From the NCBI GenBank assembly GCA_012932295.1, contig JAAONU010000003.1, forward strand, positions 26,832,361-26,896,360: 64,000 nt of DNA, read 5' to 3'. Below, piece after piece: positions 42,101-46,945 of this stretch. The position numbers and the translations under genes were made by a program. The DNA comes from Cyclina sinensis (taxonomy: Eukaryota; Mollusca; Bivalvia; Venerida; Veneridae). Each line of letters starts with the position of its first letter. Within the stretch, counting starts at the first letter, position 1. The notes under the pieces are model-generated. The model had not been told where the DNA came from. It did no database searches and saw only the letters and a list, made by a program, of their open reading frames with translations.

Positions 42101-42112
42101 CAAAGCAGCCAT
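74..42112 (-). CDS. TTC17: TTC17 orthologue, tetratricopeptide repeat protein 17 (23 exons, 3' end outside window)
   Basis: Joined CDS, in transcription order: 42112-41999, 39686-39542, 37655-37541, 37252-37027, 36026-35917, 34665-34518, 33927-33788, 32574-32408, 29496-29366, 29161-29054, 28640-28507, 25358-25163, 24427-24350, 23847-23623, 22903-22724, 21841-21790, 11991-11876, 11448-11284, 3642-3348, 2544-2415, 1771-1612, 1344-1270, 193-74. All introns are GT-AG and every phase matches, giving 1110 codons without a stop. Recognition is by motifs shared with vertebrate TTC17: THWVVTEDGKIQAQ after a signal-like N-terminus, SWVLYN..A.FYWRIK, ALISLANVLHRA, HFTLGNIYA, LEAQHRSLQRTLN, STYLPPENKG and GLYWRV. 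Human TTC17 has about 1140 residues, so roughly the last 90 (final TPRs) lie left of position 1. Vertebrate TTC17 is reported to act in actin polymerisation and ciliogenesis; that role is inferred here. ATG 42112 has a good start context (A at -3, G at +4). An in-frame ATG at 42136 would add eight residues. Confidence 0.93.
541..1250. repeat. Pearl-like dispersed repeat, four ~140-bp units (TTC17 intron 22)
   Basis: The phrase GAAGTCTCTAT recurs at about 598, 734, 879 and 1024, so the unit is 136-145 bp, each containing the GACCTTGACCTTTGA and AGGGGTCATCC phrases. The block ends in an ACGGACGGACAGACA tract and the palindrome-like ATATGCCCCCTTCAGGCATAT. This is the architecture of bivalve pearl-type elements. 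Confidence 0.75.
1270..1344 (-). CDS. TTC17: TTC17 exon 22
   Basis: A 25-codon exon (VLQKIGVKIEPVEVIGTRIA then RALKK). It aligns with vertebrate VLQNLG..QIGTRIAKVLEK, the helix before the C-terminal TPR group. Phase 0 on both sides. Confidence 0.92.
1612..1771 (-). CDS. TTC17: TTC17 exon 21
   Basis: Encodes VKQHVDFKSTVSKEEFEEPV and SHVIGDDIPGIQHRNHLHY. It matches the ITEHIDF..EPLC..LDHLHGVSNRASLHY block of vertebrate TTC17. Acceptor TTGCAG, phases 2 to 0. Confidence 0.92.
2155..2327. repeat. TTAA-ended MITE, partial copy (TTC17 intron 20)
   Basis: Shares TGGACTTGTCCATCTTTCAA, the GTGCAGACCATGATCAGACTG segment and the terminal GGGTAAGGGTTAA with the fuller copy at 38671-38883. The left terminus is degraded. 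Confidence 0.65.
2415..2544 (-). CDS. TTC17: TTC17 exon 20
   Basis: Encodes DTKKYIKQRHHLSIPKLEEC and FSSTWLSLSVKKIK. LEEC..STWLSLSVKKI aligns with the vertebrate PDECLK..STWLAVSSKNI segment. Phases 1 to 2, donor GTGAGT. Confidence 0.9.
2545..3347. other. TTC17 intron 19, with a 17-bp triplet repeat
   Basis: Intronic DNA. Three tandem copies of a 17-bp unit (TCAAGTCTACACTGTAT) lie at 3024-3074. I see nothing else in this intron. Confidence 0.7.
3348..3642 (-). CDS. TTC17: TTC17 exon 19
   Basis: The longest exon here (98 codons). It has alternating hydrophobic strands (VTIFINGQQIKILPVQM, DHVHIQIGR, VQAHFIIN) and charged Gly-rich loops. The equivalent vertebrate region is poorly conserved. Acceptor TTTTCAAG is acceptable, donor CAG|GTTCAG, phases 0 to 1. 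Confidence 0.82.
4690..5590. repeat. 79-80 bp minisatellite, about 10 units, graded divergence
   Basis: The phrase ATCTTCAGTA recurs at 5146, 5232, 5311, 5391, 5471 and 5550. The right-hand units are nearly identical, while units to the left (4690-5100) decay progressively but keep the GTACCTTTTGTGT and CATTTGTTTTGT phrases. Overlapping open frames on both strands are a by-product of the repeat and are not genes. Confidence 0.85.
6265..6830. repeat. Short pearl-like copy ending GAGCTCAGGTGAGCTAAAA (TTC17 intron 18)
   Basis: Carries the GTGATCCCAGGGGCATAGTTTGAA and CTTCATATAAGCCACAAG type phrases and the right-end palindrome GCTCAGGTGAGCT also found at 19403 and 28380. It lacks the tandem core and the GACG tract. 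Confidence 0.6.
7129..7230. repeat. Short TTAA-ended MITE (TTC17 intron 18)
   Basis: Begins TTAACCCTTACCCTGCTAAA and ends AGCAGGAGAAGGATTAA, an inverted pair. It is internally deleted relative to 38671-38883 but keeps GGACTTGTCCATCTTTCAA. A (TA)n tract lies immediately left. Confidence 0.7.
7593..7725. repeat. 33-bp tandem repeat, four units
   Basis: The units are based on TTGGATTTCAAGA..ACTGATAATTCTGTA. The period is exactly 33 bp, so one frame reads as an 11-residue peptide repeat. It lies within a 7.6-kb TTC17 intron with no splice support for coding use. Confidence 0.75.
8408..8509. repeat. 34-bp tandem repeat, three units
   Basis: Units start at 8408, 8442 and 8476 (AATTCACTTTAGGTATAAAT...). 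The first two are identical and the third differs at two bases. Confidence 0.85.
8510..11283. other. TTC17 intron 18, remainder
   Basis: AT-rich intronic DNA. A degenerate copy of the TTAA MITE body (CTGCACTGTTTGTCTATTCAGTCA, GATGGACAAGCTCATT) lies around 9550-9670. The 150-codon open frame at 8748-9200 has no recognisable domain or splice context and looks like chance. I see nothing else. Confidence 0.5.
11284..11448 (-). CDS. TTC17: TTC17 exon 18
   Basis: Encodes QTPPHIKLEFINGQLFQKLI, then SPNELTVRPEECVIFNDGTK and CSRPEFRAY. I do not recognise a named domain; it may form a small beta-rich insert with exon 19. Strong GTAAGT donor, phase 0 on both sides. Confidence 0.82.
11876..11991 (-). 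CDS. TTC17: TTC17 exon 17
   Basis: An acidic exon (VEPLDGDEEENPEDMLMHKT) with a CPEGEDC motif. It lies in the low-complexity acidic linker between TPR groups of the family. It is separated from exon 16 by a 9.8-kb intron, so a further small symmetric exon could be hidden there. Phases 1 to 0. Confidence 0.8.
12755..13696. mobile_element. Non-autonomous element with inverted ends and 5-bp CTTAC duplication
   Basis: The left end CAGGGTTTCCACTGGC (12755-12770) is inverted at the right end, TGCAGCGGAAACCCTG (13681-13696). CTTAC directly flanks both ends (12750-12754 and 13697-13701), as expected for a target-site duplication. The interior is AT-rich with TTCGCCATTTGCGAAATTGG near the right end and no transposase. 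Confidence 0.65.
15037..15851. mobile_element. Pogo/Tigger-like MITE with TA target duplication
   Basis: The terminal inverted repeat CAGTAAAGTCTGGCT / AGCGAGACTTTACTG has one mismatch and is flanked by TA on both sides. The left interior has TTAAGACCACTTTGGGGACC and GGTCTTATTATCGAG phrases typical of pogo-like non-autonomous elements in invertebrates. The interior 134-codon open frame near the right end (15589-15993, crossing the element boundary) is not a recognisable protein. Confidence 0.72.
15852..18573. other. TTC17 intron 16, middle part
   Basis: AT-rich intronic DNA with short GATGAT runs near 16110. I see no exon-like block with splice sites and no clear mobile element here. Confidence 0.45.
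18574..19403. repeat. Pearl-like repeat without expanded core (TTC17 intron 16)
   Basis: Starts ACAAGAGGGTCATGATGGCC and ends GCTCAGGTGAACTAAAA, the same ends as the larger copy at 26186-28380, including the GTCCACTAGACAATGCTACA and GTTGCCATAGCAACCAGAG phrases. The 165-bp tandem core is present only once or twice. Confidence 0.75.
19496..20403. mobile_element. Non-autonomous element with perfect 12-bp inverted ends
   Basis: CATACCTGCCAT at 19496-19507 is perfectly inverted at 20392-20403. Both ends lead into C/G-rich CCGGGA phrases (TTTCCGGGATTTGAGCC on the left; CTCCGGGACGGGCCC and GATCCGGGACAC on the right). No transposase is visible. Confidence 0.65.
20501..20931. mobile_element. TTAA-flanked TIR element with internal tRNA-like core
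   Basis: The ends TTTAAAGCGACTGACTCACA and its inverse at 20911-20931 form a 21-bp inverted pair with one mismatch. Near 20751-20810 the interior has an A-box-like TGGCTCAGTAG and a B box GGTTCGAATCC at tRNA spacing, followed by a run of eight T that could stop polymerase III. It has the same layout as 36291-36741. Confidence 0.7.
20751..20812 (+). ncRNA. tRNA-like segment inside TIR element (probable SINE-type promoter)
   Basis: GTGGCTCAGTAGTCTAGGTC is followed about 20 bases later by GGGTTCGAATCC, matching tRNA A and B boxes, and then T8. It is not a functional tRNA: the acceptor stem does not close and the anticodon arm is poor. It is best read as a tRNA-derived promoter carried by the element. 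Confidence 0.45.
20932..21699. other. TTC17 intron 16, 3' part
   Basis: AT-rich intronic DNA with no repeat or exon-like structure that I can support. Confidence 0.4.
21790..21841 (-). CDS. TTC17: TTC17 exon 16 (short form; possible extension to 21700)
   Basis: A short acidic exon (ETSEEKCSIETRVRDKS) ending at a consensus donor CAG|GTGAGT. The frame stays open for a further 90 nt, and a second, weaker donor (AAG|GTTTGA) at 21700 would add 30 residues with three cysteines in the same phase 1. I chose the shorter form on donor strength. Confidence 0.72.
21842..22723. other. TTC17 intron 15
   Basis: AT-rich intron with T-rich tracts. I see no element or second gene. Confidence 0.4.
22724..22903 (-). 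CDS. TTC17: TTC17 exon 15: TPR
   Basis: Encodes FLIGNIEWAKKNYTGAIWRY, GLALEADPNYVEVLN and LRELKCYLRY. This is a TPR (G-N-x3-A..Y..A) followed by a cysteine-containing helix as in the vertebrate protein. Phase 0 on both sides. Confidence 0.92.
22904..23622. other. TTC17 intron 14
   Basis: AT-rich intron. I see no repeat or gene. Confidence 0.4.
23623..23847 (-). CDS. TTC17: TTC17 exon 14: two TPRs
   Basis: Encodes PKWILYNLAGLYWRIIGNNY, AIECFRRSVYTAP, DVPDINLANILYRWARYDDA and EIAKYSLDYS. These are two TPR motifs with the AGLYWR and NLAN signatures of TTC17. Phase 0 on both sides. Confidence 0.93.
23848..24349. other. TTC17 intron 13
   Basis: About 500 bp. It includes an inverted pair of short phrases (AAATATGCCCGTCAATCATA and GACGGGCATAT near 23982-24020), probably the relic of a pearl-type terminus. 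Nothing else is seen. Confidence 0.4.
24350..24427 (-). CDS. TTC17: TTC17 exon 13
   Basis: A 26-codon exon (LLLSYVNNGKVTIEELGQRI then LSALKK). It corresponds to the vertebrate LLSRINNYTIPEEEIG segment, the capping helix before the second TPR group. Phase 0 on both sides. Confidence 0.9.
24800..25000. repeat. Low-complexity ACCATACA/ACTGT tract
   Basis: A run of degenerate repeats built on CCATACA, TGTACCATAC and CAGCA. Long open frames on both strands arise from it and are not genes. Confidence 0.75.
25163..25358 (-). CDS. TTC17: TTC17 exon 12
   Basis: Encodes VKPLLNEFLGLKDGDEHPLP then WYPPVC and a segment ending EDQYHKE. No catalytic motif is present. It links the LPPENKG block to the second TPR group. 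Acceptor TTTCAG, donor GAG|GTTAGT, phases 2 to 0. Confidence 0.88.
25590..26010. repeat. Dispersed repeat with internal direct repeat (TTC17 intron 11)
   Basis: AAATCCCTCAAGAATAAAGA near 25738 and AAATCCCTAAAGAAATAAAG near 25902 form a direct repeat about 165 bp apart. The block opens with GAGCGGTCAGTGGAGACAGC. This looks like another tandem-core dispersed element, without clear ends. Confidence 0.5.
26186..28380. repeat. Large pearl-like element with nine ~165-bp core units and (GACG)n
   Basis: Left end AACAAGAGGGCCATGATGGC; right end GTGCTCAGGTGAGCTAAAA. The phrase AACTTGGTAGAGGTCCACTA or a close variant recurs at about 26697, 26861, 27025, 27190, 27355, 27520, 27684, 27850 and 28014. The period is therefore 163-166 bp, with the inner units nearly identical. 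A GACGGACGGACGG tract sits at 28265-28325. The ends GCTCACCTGAG and CTCAGGTGAGC are mutually inverted. It lies wholly within TTC17 intron 11. Confidence 0.85.
28507..28640 (-). CDS. TTC17: TTC17 exon 11
   Basis: Contains EEWPSKDECDLHVQKVPDA and STYLPPENKGYE. WP..x2C and LPPENKG are exact family landmarks. The donor must be GA|GTAGGT, because the next GT would include an in-frame TAG. Phases 0 to 2. Confidence 0.9.
29054..29161 (-). CDS. TTC17: TTC17 exon 10
   Basis: A 36-codon exon, Lys/Glu/Thr-rich (EETKPVRIKNEEISTRDY), low in recognisable domains. It is accepted because it has a TTTACAG acceptor and a GTAAGT donor and keeps phase 0 on both sides. Confidence 0.78.
29366..29496 (-). CDS. TTC17: TTC17 exon 9
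   Basis: Encodes GEYCRMGGKDGKQVLMCSWG and an acidic/Pro-rich tail. The C-R-x9-C-x-W spacing fits the vertebrate NHQICR..SLHCQWD segment. The donor CAG|GTTGGA is weaker than average. Phases 1 to 0. Confidence 0.85.
29497..32407. other. TTC17 intron 8
   Basis: 2.9 kb of AT-rich intronic DNA. No repeat family of this window recurs here and the open frames are short and without domains. I see nothing to annotate. Confidence 0.45.
32408..32574 (-). CDS. TTC17: TTC17 exon 8: coiled-coil linker
   Basis: Begins SLQRTLNDLKDYQRKHDYW, equivalent to the vertebrate SLQRTLNELKEYQKQHD segment, and continues as a charged, Gln/Lys-rich helix likely to form a coiled coil. Phases 2 to 1. Confidence 0.93.
32918..33480. 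repeat. Pearl-like repeat, three 161-bp units, preceded by poly-C
   Basis: A C16-class run at about 32918-32933 precedes the block. TAGATATT recurs at 33030, 33191 and 33352, with AACGGAAACTGCAAATAATT in the first units. It ends in ACATACAGACAGACAGCAGC and CAATATGCCCTCCC, the usual terminal palindrome half. Confidence 0.75.
33488..33580. repeat. 47-bp direct duplication
   Basis: ATCTTGAAAAAATTGTTATA and ACTTGACATAGTACAGAGAA occur twice in tandem with a few substitutions. Confidence 0.7.
33788..33927 (-). CDS. TTC17: TTC17 exon 7: TPR
   Basis: Encodes VLGEYNKSVICFENTLRIQP, then a KRKHAVLC..KLE..LEAQH block. This is the third TPR and the start of a helical linker, as in vertebrate TTC17. Phases 0 to 2. 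Confidence 0.93.
34518..34665 (-). CDS. TTC17: TTC17 exon 6: TPR
   Basis: Encodes KDVALISLANVLHRAQKSNE, AAIVVHAAIDIS and NHFTLGNIYA, a TPR with the family's SLANVLHRA and TLGNIYA signatures. Phases 2 to 0. Donor GCT|GTATGT. Confidence 0.93.
34860..35600. repeat. Pearl-like repeat, four 156-167 bp units with (GACG)n
   Basis: GGGCCATAATTCTGTTAAAT recurs at 34895, 35062, 35229 and 35385. Each unit also has CATCCCTGGAAGTTTAAGC and AAGAGGAGTTGCGTTCACAA. The block ends in CGACGGACGGACGGACGGAG and the hairpin-like CACCCCACTTTGTGGGG. The fourth unit has an 11-bp deletion. The 128-codon open frame here is repeat-borne. Confidence 0.85.
35917..36026 (-). CDS. TTC17: TTC17 exon 5: first TPR
   Basis: Encodes NHTSWVLYNMAAFYWRIKGD then PYNVIECVRRALHYSPR, a TPR helix pair (W-x2-Y-N-x-A-x2-Y pattern). 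It is almost identical in layout to the first TPR of vertebrate TTC17. Phases 0 to 2. Confidence 0.92.
36291..36741. mobile_element. TTAA-flanked TIR element with internal tRNA-like B box
   Basis: The ends TTTAAAGGGGCTGTGCTCCA (from 36291) and its inverse (36720-36741) make a 22-bp pair with one mismatch. The interior near 36530-36610 has AGTGGTGACAG and AGAGTTCAAATC in A/B box order, then T7. It has the same size (~450 bp) and plan as 20501-20931 but a different TIR sequence. Confidence 0.7.
37027..37252 (-). CDS. TTC17: TTC17 exon 4
   Basis: Contains PEDYLPRFVPG, QPDCTRYIDLPYSPYAYEHL and ends YGHRIFEALKK, matching the conserved QPDCTKILELPYS..AFQHL block and the helix before the first TPR group. 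Phases 2 to 0. Confidence 0.92.
37541..37655 (-). CDS. TTC17: TTC17 exon 3
   Basis: Encodes LEEKFYKTDVDCLAAGKQLP followed by DLDLYISTVLPLE. The DxDC and DLDLY motifs correspond to the vertebrate PDC..GDLDLYDGTY segment. Phases 1 to 2. It was found by translating between flanking exons and is too short to stand out as an ORF. Confidence 0.88.
37656..39541. other. TTC17 intron 2 apart from its MITE
   Basis: AT-rich intron. Apart from the TTAA MITE at 38671-38883 I see no gene or repeat. Confidence 0.45.
38671..38883. mobile_element. MITE with TTAA ends (fullest of four copies)
   Basis: Left end TTAACGCTTACTTTGCTAAA and right end TTTAGCATGGTAAGGGTTAA are an inverted pair with two mismatches. 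The interior contains GTGCAGACCAAGATCAACCT, CATTCAGTCAGTAAATTTTC and GAAAGATGGACAAGTTCATT. Related copies are at 2155-2327, 7129-7230 and, degraded, near 9550-9670. TTAA termini suggest piggyBac-like target choice (inference). Confidence 0.72.
39542..39686 (-). CDS. TTC17: TTC17 exon 2
   Basis: Begins MDSVFNMKRPYDLVAFLKQE and ends in DSTDDRDTG, both closely matching the vertebrate TTC17 N-terminal region. It is rich in charged residues and probably helical. Acceptor TTTCAG, donor G|GTAAGA, phases 0 to 1. Confidence 0.92.
40581..41704. mobile_element. TIR element with GATAC duplication carrying a copy of TTC17 upstream DNA
   Basis: Left end ATGACAGGGCCGGATCC and right end GGGCCTGCAT (inverse ATGCAGGCCCGGG) are flanked on both sides by GATAC (40576-40580 and 41705-41709). 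Both ends are followed by G/C-rich blocks (GGGGGCTTGGGGGAA; CAGCTGGGGGGGCTTGGGCC). The interior at 41254-41314 is about 85% identical, in inverse orientation, to 42193-42254 just upstream of TTC17. No transposase is visible. It lies in TTC17 intron 1. Confidence 0.6.
41999..42112 (-). CDS. TTC17: TTC17 exon 1: start and signal-like N-terminus
   Basis: The exon encodes 38 residues: a hydrophobic stretch (AALTAALVSLNLFF) ending SHAS, which looks like a cleavable signal peptide or signal anchor, then the family hallmark THWVVTEDGKIQAQ. The donor is CAG|GTAATT, phase 0. The alternative in-frame ATG at 42136 has a purine at -3 but A at +4. The frame stays open further upstream to 42397, which I take as 5' UTR. 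Confidence 0.88.
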
Positions 42113-42192
42113 GTTTACTTTATTTCTCCAGCTCATTTCCGGTTGACGGTGTTGCAATAGAAAAAAACACGTCGTGAAAAGTATAAAAGAAG

Positions 42193-42254
42193 CAATCGTT
42201 ACAACTCGGCCTTTTCCGACAACTTCGTATAAAACCTTATTGTAAGTCGCCCGA
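42193..42254 (-). promoter_or_regulatory. TTC17: Presumed TTC17 5' UTR or promoter-proximal segment, duplicated at 41254-41314
   Basis: About 60-80 bp upstream of the start codon. It contains CTCGGGCGACTT, TTTATACGA and GTTGTCGGAAAAGG in order, all retained in the inverted copy. Its position makes it likely to be transcribed or core promoter DNA, but no TATA box or initiator is evident. Confidence 0.4.
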
Positions 42255-42889
42255 GAAAGAAGCAGAAAATATTTTTTCGCATTCACCACTCTTAATGGAG
42301 CTATATAATCTTTCCTATAGTGAGCCTCTGAAAAGATCAATGCAATGAATAAATCGAAATGAACGAGATATTTATCAAAGATAAAAAAACTGATCATATT
42401 TCATCCAAAATCATGATAATCTTTAACTAAAATAGATCTGAAGCGCAGCAGCCGAGAAAATGAATTTCTTCAGAAAATCTTTTGAAACTGATGTTTAACA
42501 AATGTAAGAACTAGGCTAGGTAAGGATTATCATATATATATCAATCAATGAATGATGCTGATTTTCTTTCAGCCAATTTTTTATTACCTTTACCAGCATA
42601 GTAACAAGGACACAGGCCTACAAAAAAAAGAGAAAAAAAGAAGCTATATTTGATATCATTTGTCCTTTAGTATATCTATTTTATTTCGAGTCAATAGTTG
42701 ATTGAATCCGAAAATACTTGTTATGAAAAAGAAACACACTATTTCCAGGCAAAAGGTATTTGAAATTTCAGAAATTAAAAAAATCATGGTCGTGATTAGT
42801 AAATTGTTTCTTTAATATGCTGGATGACTTGCAGAGCATAAAGAACTGAATTACTGAAACAATGACTTGTATTTCCTTTTTATGCCCCC

Positions 42890-43440
42890 GAAGGGCGGCA
42901 TATTGTTATCGCACTGTCCTCCCATCCGTCCGTCACGAAATCTTGTCCGCGGCCGGTTCAACTCAAGAACCACTGGCTGGATTTGAATGGAACATTCACG
43001 GCAGAAGTGATTGTCATGATGCCTAGTTGTGCAAAGTATTTGGATTTTTCATTTGGATTAAAACTTCCTGAATTATGGCCCTTTGAAATTTTAACAAATG
43101 CTCTTGTCCGCGCTTCGTCTCAAAAACCACTGGTTGGATTTGAATGAAACCTTCACAGTTTTAAGTGATTGTTATGAAGCATAATTGTGTATATTGTTTG
43201 GATTTTACGTTTGGATTAAAACTTCCTGAATTATGGCCCGTTGAATTTTTTACAAATGCTCCGTAGAATATGATATTGTCCGTGCTTCATCTCTAAAACC
43301 ACTGGTTGGATTTGAGTGAAACCTTCACAGAAGTACGTGATTGCCATGAGGCCTAGTTTTGGATTTTTCATTGAATTAAAACTTCCTGAATTATGGCCCT
43401 TTGATTTTTTTTCATGCAAATGGTCTGTGGAATATGATAT
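42890..43440. repeat. Pearl-like repeat, three to four ~157-172 bp units
   Basis: Opens with TTTATGCCCCCGAAGGGCGG and CATCCGTCCGTCACG. TGGTTGGATTTGAATG variants recur at 42978, 43135 and 43307, with TTAAAACTTCCTGAATTATG in each unit. A degraded partner end (GACGGACAAACAGATGCCGG, GACATACCGACGGCAG) lies at 43779-43818. Confidence 0.75.
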
Positions 43441-43483
43441 TGCTTTTTTTCGGGGAGGGTGAGGGGGGAGGGCGGGAGCGGGG

Positions 43484-43545
43484 GCGGATCAGTGGTCCAG
43501 TGGTAACGCGTTAGACTGGTAACCCAGGAGTCCCGACGACTCAGT
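43484..43545 (+). ncRNA. Degenerate tRNA-Thr-like fragment (SINE relic)
   Basis: TCCAGTGGTAACGCGTTAGA followed by CTGGTAACCCAGGAGTC resembles the D arm and anticodon arm of a tRNA-Thr (GGT loop). The T arm / B box is absent, so it is not a functional tRNA. It sits directly after a G-rich tract. Confidence 0.35.
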
Positions 43546-43829
43546 AGCTGAAATAGTTTAAATCGAAATTGTATCTTTGTTATCTCGTAAGTGTCCATAC
43601 CATGCAAAGTGTACAACTAGGATATGCTTGTGGGACTTCTAAAGAGGATGATCCAAATATAAGTACTTATTTGTGTATATCCTCTCAGAATAATGTATAA
43701 TTATGTGATCACCACTGCAGCTCTTAAGATTTAAAAGGTATTCAGTATTTAATGCTCTATATGATTTTTAATGTTTGTGACGGACAAACAGATGCCGGAT
43801 AGACATACCGACGGCAGAAAGACGACCCC

Positions 43830-46780
43830 GCTAAAATTATGTCTCCATAGGGAATGCGAAATTTTGTTTTTTTACTTCCATTTTTGCTCATTTTTAAAGG
43901 TGAAAGTTTATGTACGGTGTCTCGGTTTTTTAATTCTTAGAGTTTCCATTGCTTTTTGTAATGCCATAAGGTATAATGTGATAAAAAAAATCTCCAGGAA
44001 AGTAAATAAATTACTCCGGTCGTTTACTTTTTGAATTGTTACACCTTGTATGTTAGTAATATTTCTATAATCTCGGTTAGATCATTAAAAAATAGACAAA
44101 CACCGAAATCGCAGAAAAAAAGTTTCATGTCTCCGTATTTACTTTGACACAACCCTTAATTTTATTGTAAATGTTCATTATTACATGTAAGAATTTACCG
44201 TTCATTTTAGTGTTTAAAAGTTTTTCCCATAATCCATTTTTCCAGCTTGCGTCAAAGGCCTGTTTTGAAAATATTAAAGAACATTATTTAATTTTTTTCT
44301 TGTTAATAAGATACTGAATAATATTAAGTAAAATGAATACATGTAGTCTATCGGCAGCTGCAAATACTTTCCTAAATCTGTCTTGTATTTTGTAGTAAAA
44401 TTTAGAATATCAGTTGATTATAAAAGTCTGTAATTCTTTTACTGAAGAAACATAAAATACTTTTTCCCAAACAACTCAGTTAGTTTATAGGAAAGATGAT
44501 GTTTAGGTTTTGTAATTTCCCTTTTATTTTTGTACATAGAATTATTCGGCGTAGCTGTATTAAAATCGATTTTGACCTACTTTTATTACGAATGAAATTG
44601 TTTGATATAAAATCTTCAGTTGAAATTGGTTAAAAGTGTCGCAGTTATAAAATTTTATAGCAGAATTCGTAATTGTTAGTTTGATTGTGTCTGAAAATAA
44701 TGCAGTTTATTTATACAGCCGTAAATTAATATGAAAACGTTTTAACCATAAAAAATATGTATATGAAATGGAATAAAATTAAAAAAATATTACTAAATGT
44801 TTAATTTATTTAACTGAAAACAGTACTGAAACTTTAAGTAACAGACTCAACATTTTTTGTTTATAACCTAATCTGCTATGGAATTGCCTATGTCCGAAAA
44901 CTATACACTCATGCGGCAATAGTTTTGAACTATGCCTACGCCGACATCTTTTTTTAAAAAGATATTTCTTGTTCACATAGCCTGTGCTTAAGGTAATATC
45001 ACCCATGCCTTTAAATAAATTGAAAAGTTGAACTTTTTACATCAAAGATGAAAAAACCTTTATATGTACATTCGCCGTCTTTAATATCTTCAAGCGAGTT
45101 TGATATAATATACTGTTATTTACTGTTATTGGAACATTTGTTTTATAGATAAATTCAGTTTCTGTTTGCTTCAATGAATTGTTATGATCAACATCATTGT
45201 TTAAATTCACACCTTTACAAAAACAAAGTATAAAGGTAAATCGGTTAACGTGGAATCTGTCTTTTGCGCCGAACGCTTATTGAAATTTTCCAGTATTTAC
45301 GTGGTCCTTTTTTTCGTAACTTCTTTATATTTTGCCGTTCGTTTTCAATAGATTGAAGTTGTATCTATTTTTGCGTTCATTTCGATCCCTGAATTTTTAC
45401 ACATCGTTTCTAAAAATTTATTGGTCCCATACCGCTATCAATTTATGACATAAAAGGGTTAATGAGGATAGTATATCTCAACTCAACGCACCCTCAAATA
45501 ATATTTTATTAAATTGTCATCTAAAGAAACAGTAAGACACCACAAAAAAAACTTAAATTACACACTTAAAAACGCTAAAATTCAAAAGTTTTGTTGTACA
45601 AAGCCGTTCTAGAACTTACATAAGAATTGTACAGAGACTGTAAAATCAGTACATGTGCACAAAAAATGATCTCAGCAATGTAATAATCTCTTGTAAAACG
45701 TTCAAGATGAAAAATGCTTTCATCAGTTTTGTGATGTTAATATTTACTTAAACATGCTTTACTTCAAATTGACCAACTTAGTATTGAAGTAACTTCTAAG
45801 AGTGCATTCACCTATTAATTAAAACATAGAATACCTAAATGTCAGATGAACATTTTACAATAATATAAGATAATCAGAATGTATGATTTAAGAGACAGTT
45901 CATTATGAAATAACGATGCATCAACGCCGCAATTAAATCAACTTTCATTTTATGCTTGAATTTTTTTAAAGAGTTTACACGTAGGATTACTTCCAGCTGA
46001 AGGAAGTTGCTTAATCTCAATGAATTTTGATATAACTTTCATTTGATATTAAATAGAATAATATACTTCTTCCTTAAAAAAAATATTTTACTAGCATAAC
46101 AAATAAACAAACAAAAGTTCAATACGAATTACACATTTTACACATTTAATATATACAAATATTGTTTAAAGGTTGTAAATATTTGCTTATATGAGTACAA
46201 ATCAAAAGTTAATCATCCTTAACTTGAGGAAGAGTTCACAGAAGGGAAAGCATATATGCAGTTGCAAGAAATTATTGAAGAAATTAATCTAAAAAAATAA
46301 AATTGAAAAAAAAAAACTTATTTGCTCCGTTATATCCTATTGTAAAAGATTTAGACGGCAAAGTTTAATTTCTGACAAAAGAGCACTGTAAAATTTCAAG
46401 AACATATCTGGCAAATTGTCAGTTCAACCAAGAATTATTTAGAGCATTGGTACCAAGAATGAGACATGTGTTATCAGACTGAGTAAGAACTTCAAACTGA
46501 AAATCAGTATTTACTGCTACAAAAACAAACCGAAAAAATCATGATAAGGACAGGTCAACAACACAAAAAGCATCATTTTGCTTCAGGATAACCTCGAAGG
46601 GATGATTTGTGCAACGATAAACACATGCTCAACAGCAAAAGTATTTTGTCTATCACATCTTTCTCCAGATTAAGGCAAACTTAAATGATCTTATTTTTGT
46701 CTGGGATAAAATGTCATTGGCAAACTGTAATCTCATAAGAAATAAGTTTCTTGATTCTTATCAATCGCAGCAACGTCAGC
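43830..46780. other. Intergenic AT-rich region between TTC17 and the receptor gene
   Basis: Nearly 3 kb without a supported gene. The part nearest 46780 could be the 3' UTR of the receptor gene; an AATAAA on the minus strand occurs near 45505-45515, among others, but I cannot choose a cleavage site. I see no repeat of the window's families here. Confidence 0.4.
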
Positions 46781-46786
46781 CACACA

Positions 46787-46945
46787 CTTGGTAATGTCTG
46801 TGTCACTTACTTGGTAATGTCTGTGCCACTCACTTGGTAATGTCTGTGTCCCTCACTTGGTAACGTTTGTGTCACTCATTTGGAAATGTCTGTGTCACAC
46901 TCTTGGTAATGTCTATGTCACTCACTTGGTAATGTCTGTCTTTCA
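46787..46945. repeat. 23-bp minisatellite, seven units, overlapping receptor stop codon
   Basis: CTTGGTAATGTCTGTGTCAC units start at 46787, 46810, 46833, 46856, 46879, 46902 and 46925, a strict 23-bp period. The last units overlap the 3' end of the receptor CDS. Confidence 0.88.

Noticed and set aside
45490..46780. Precise 3' UTR and poly(A) site for the receptor gene
   Set aside because: Several AATAAA-like hexamers occur in AT-rich DNA and none stands out, so no site is claimed.
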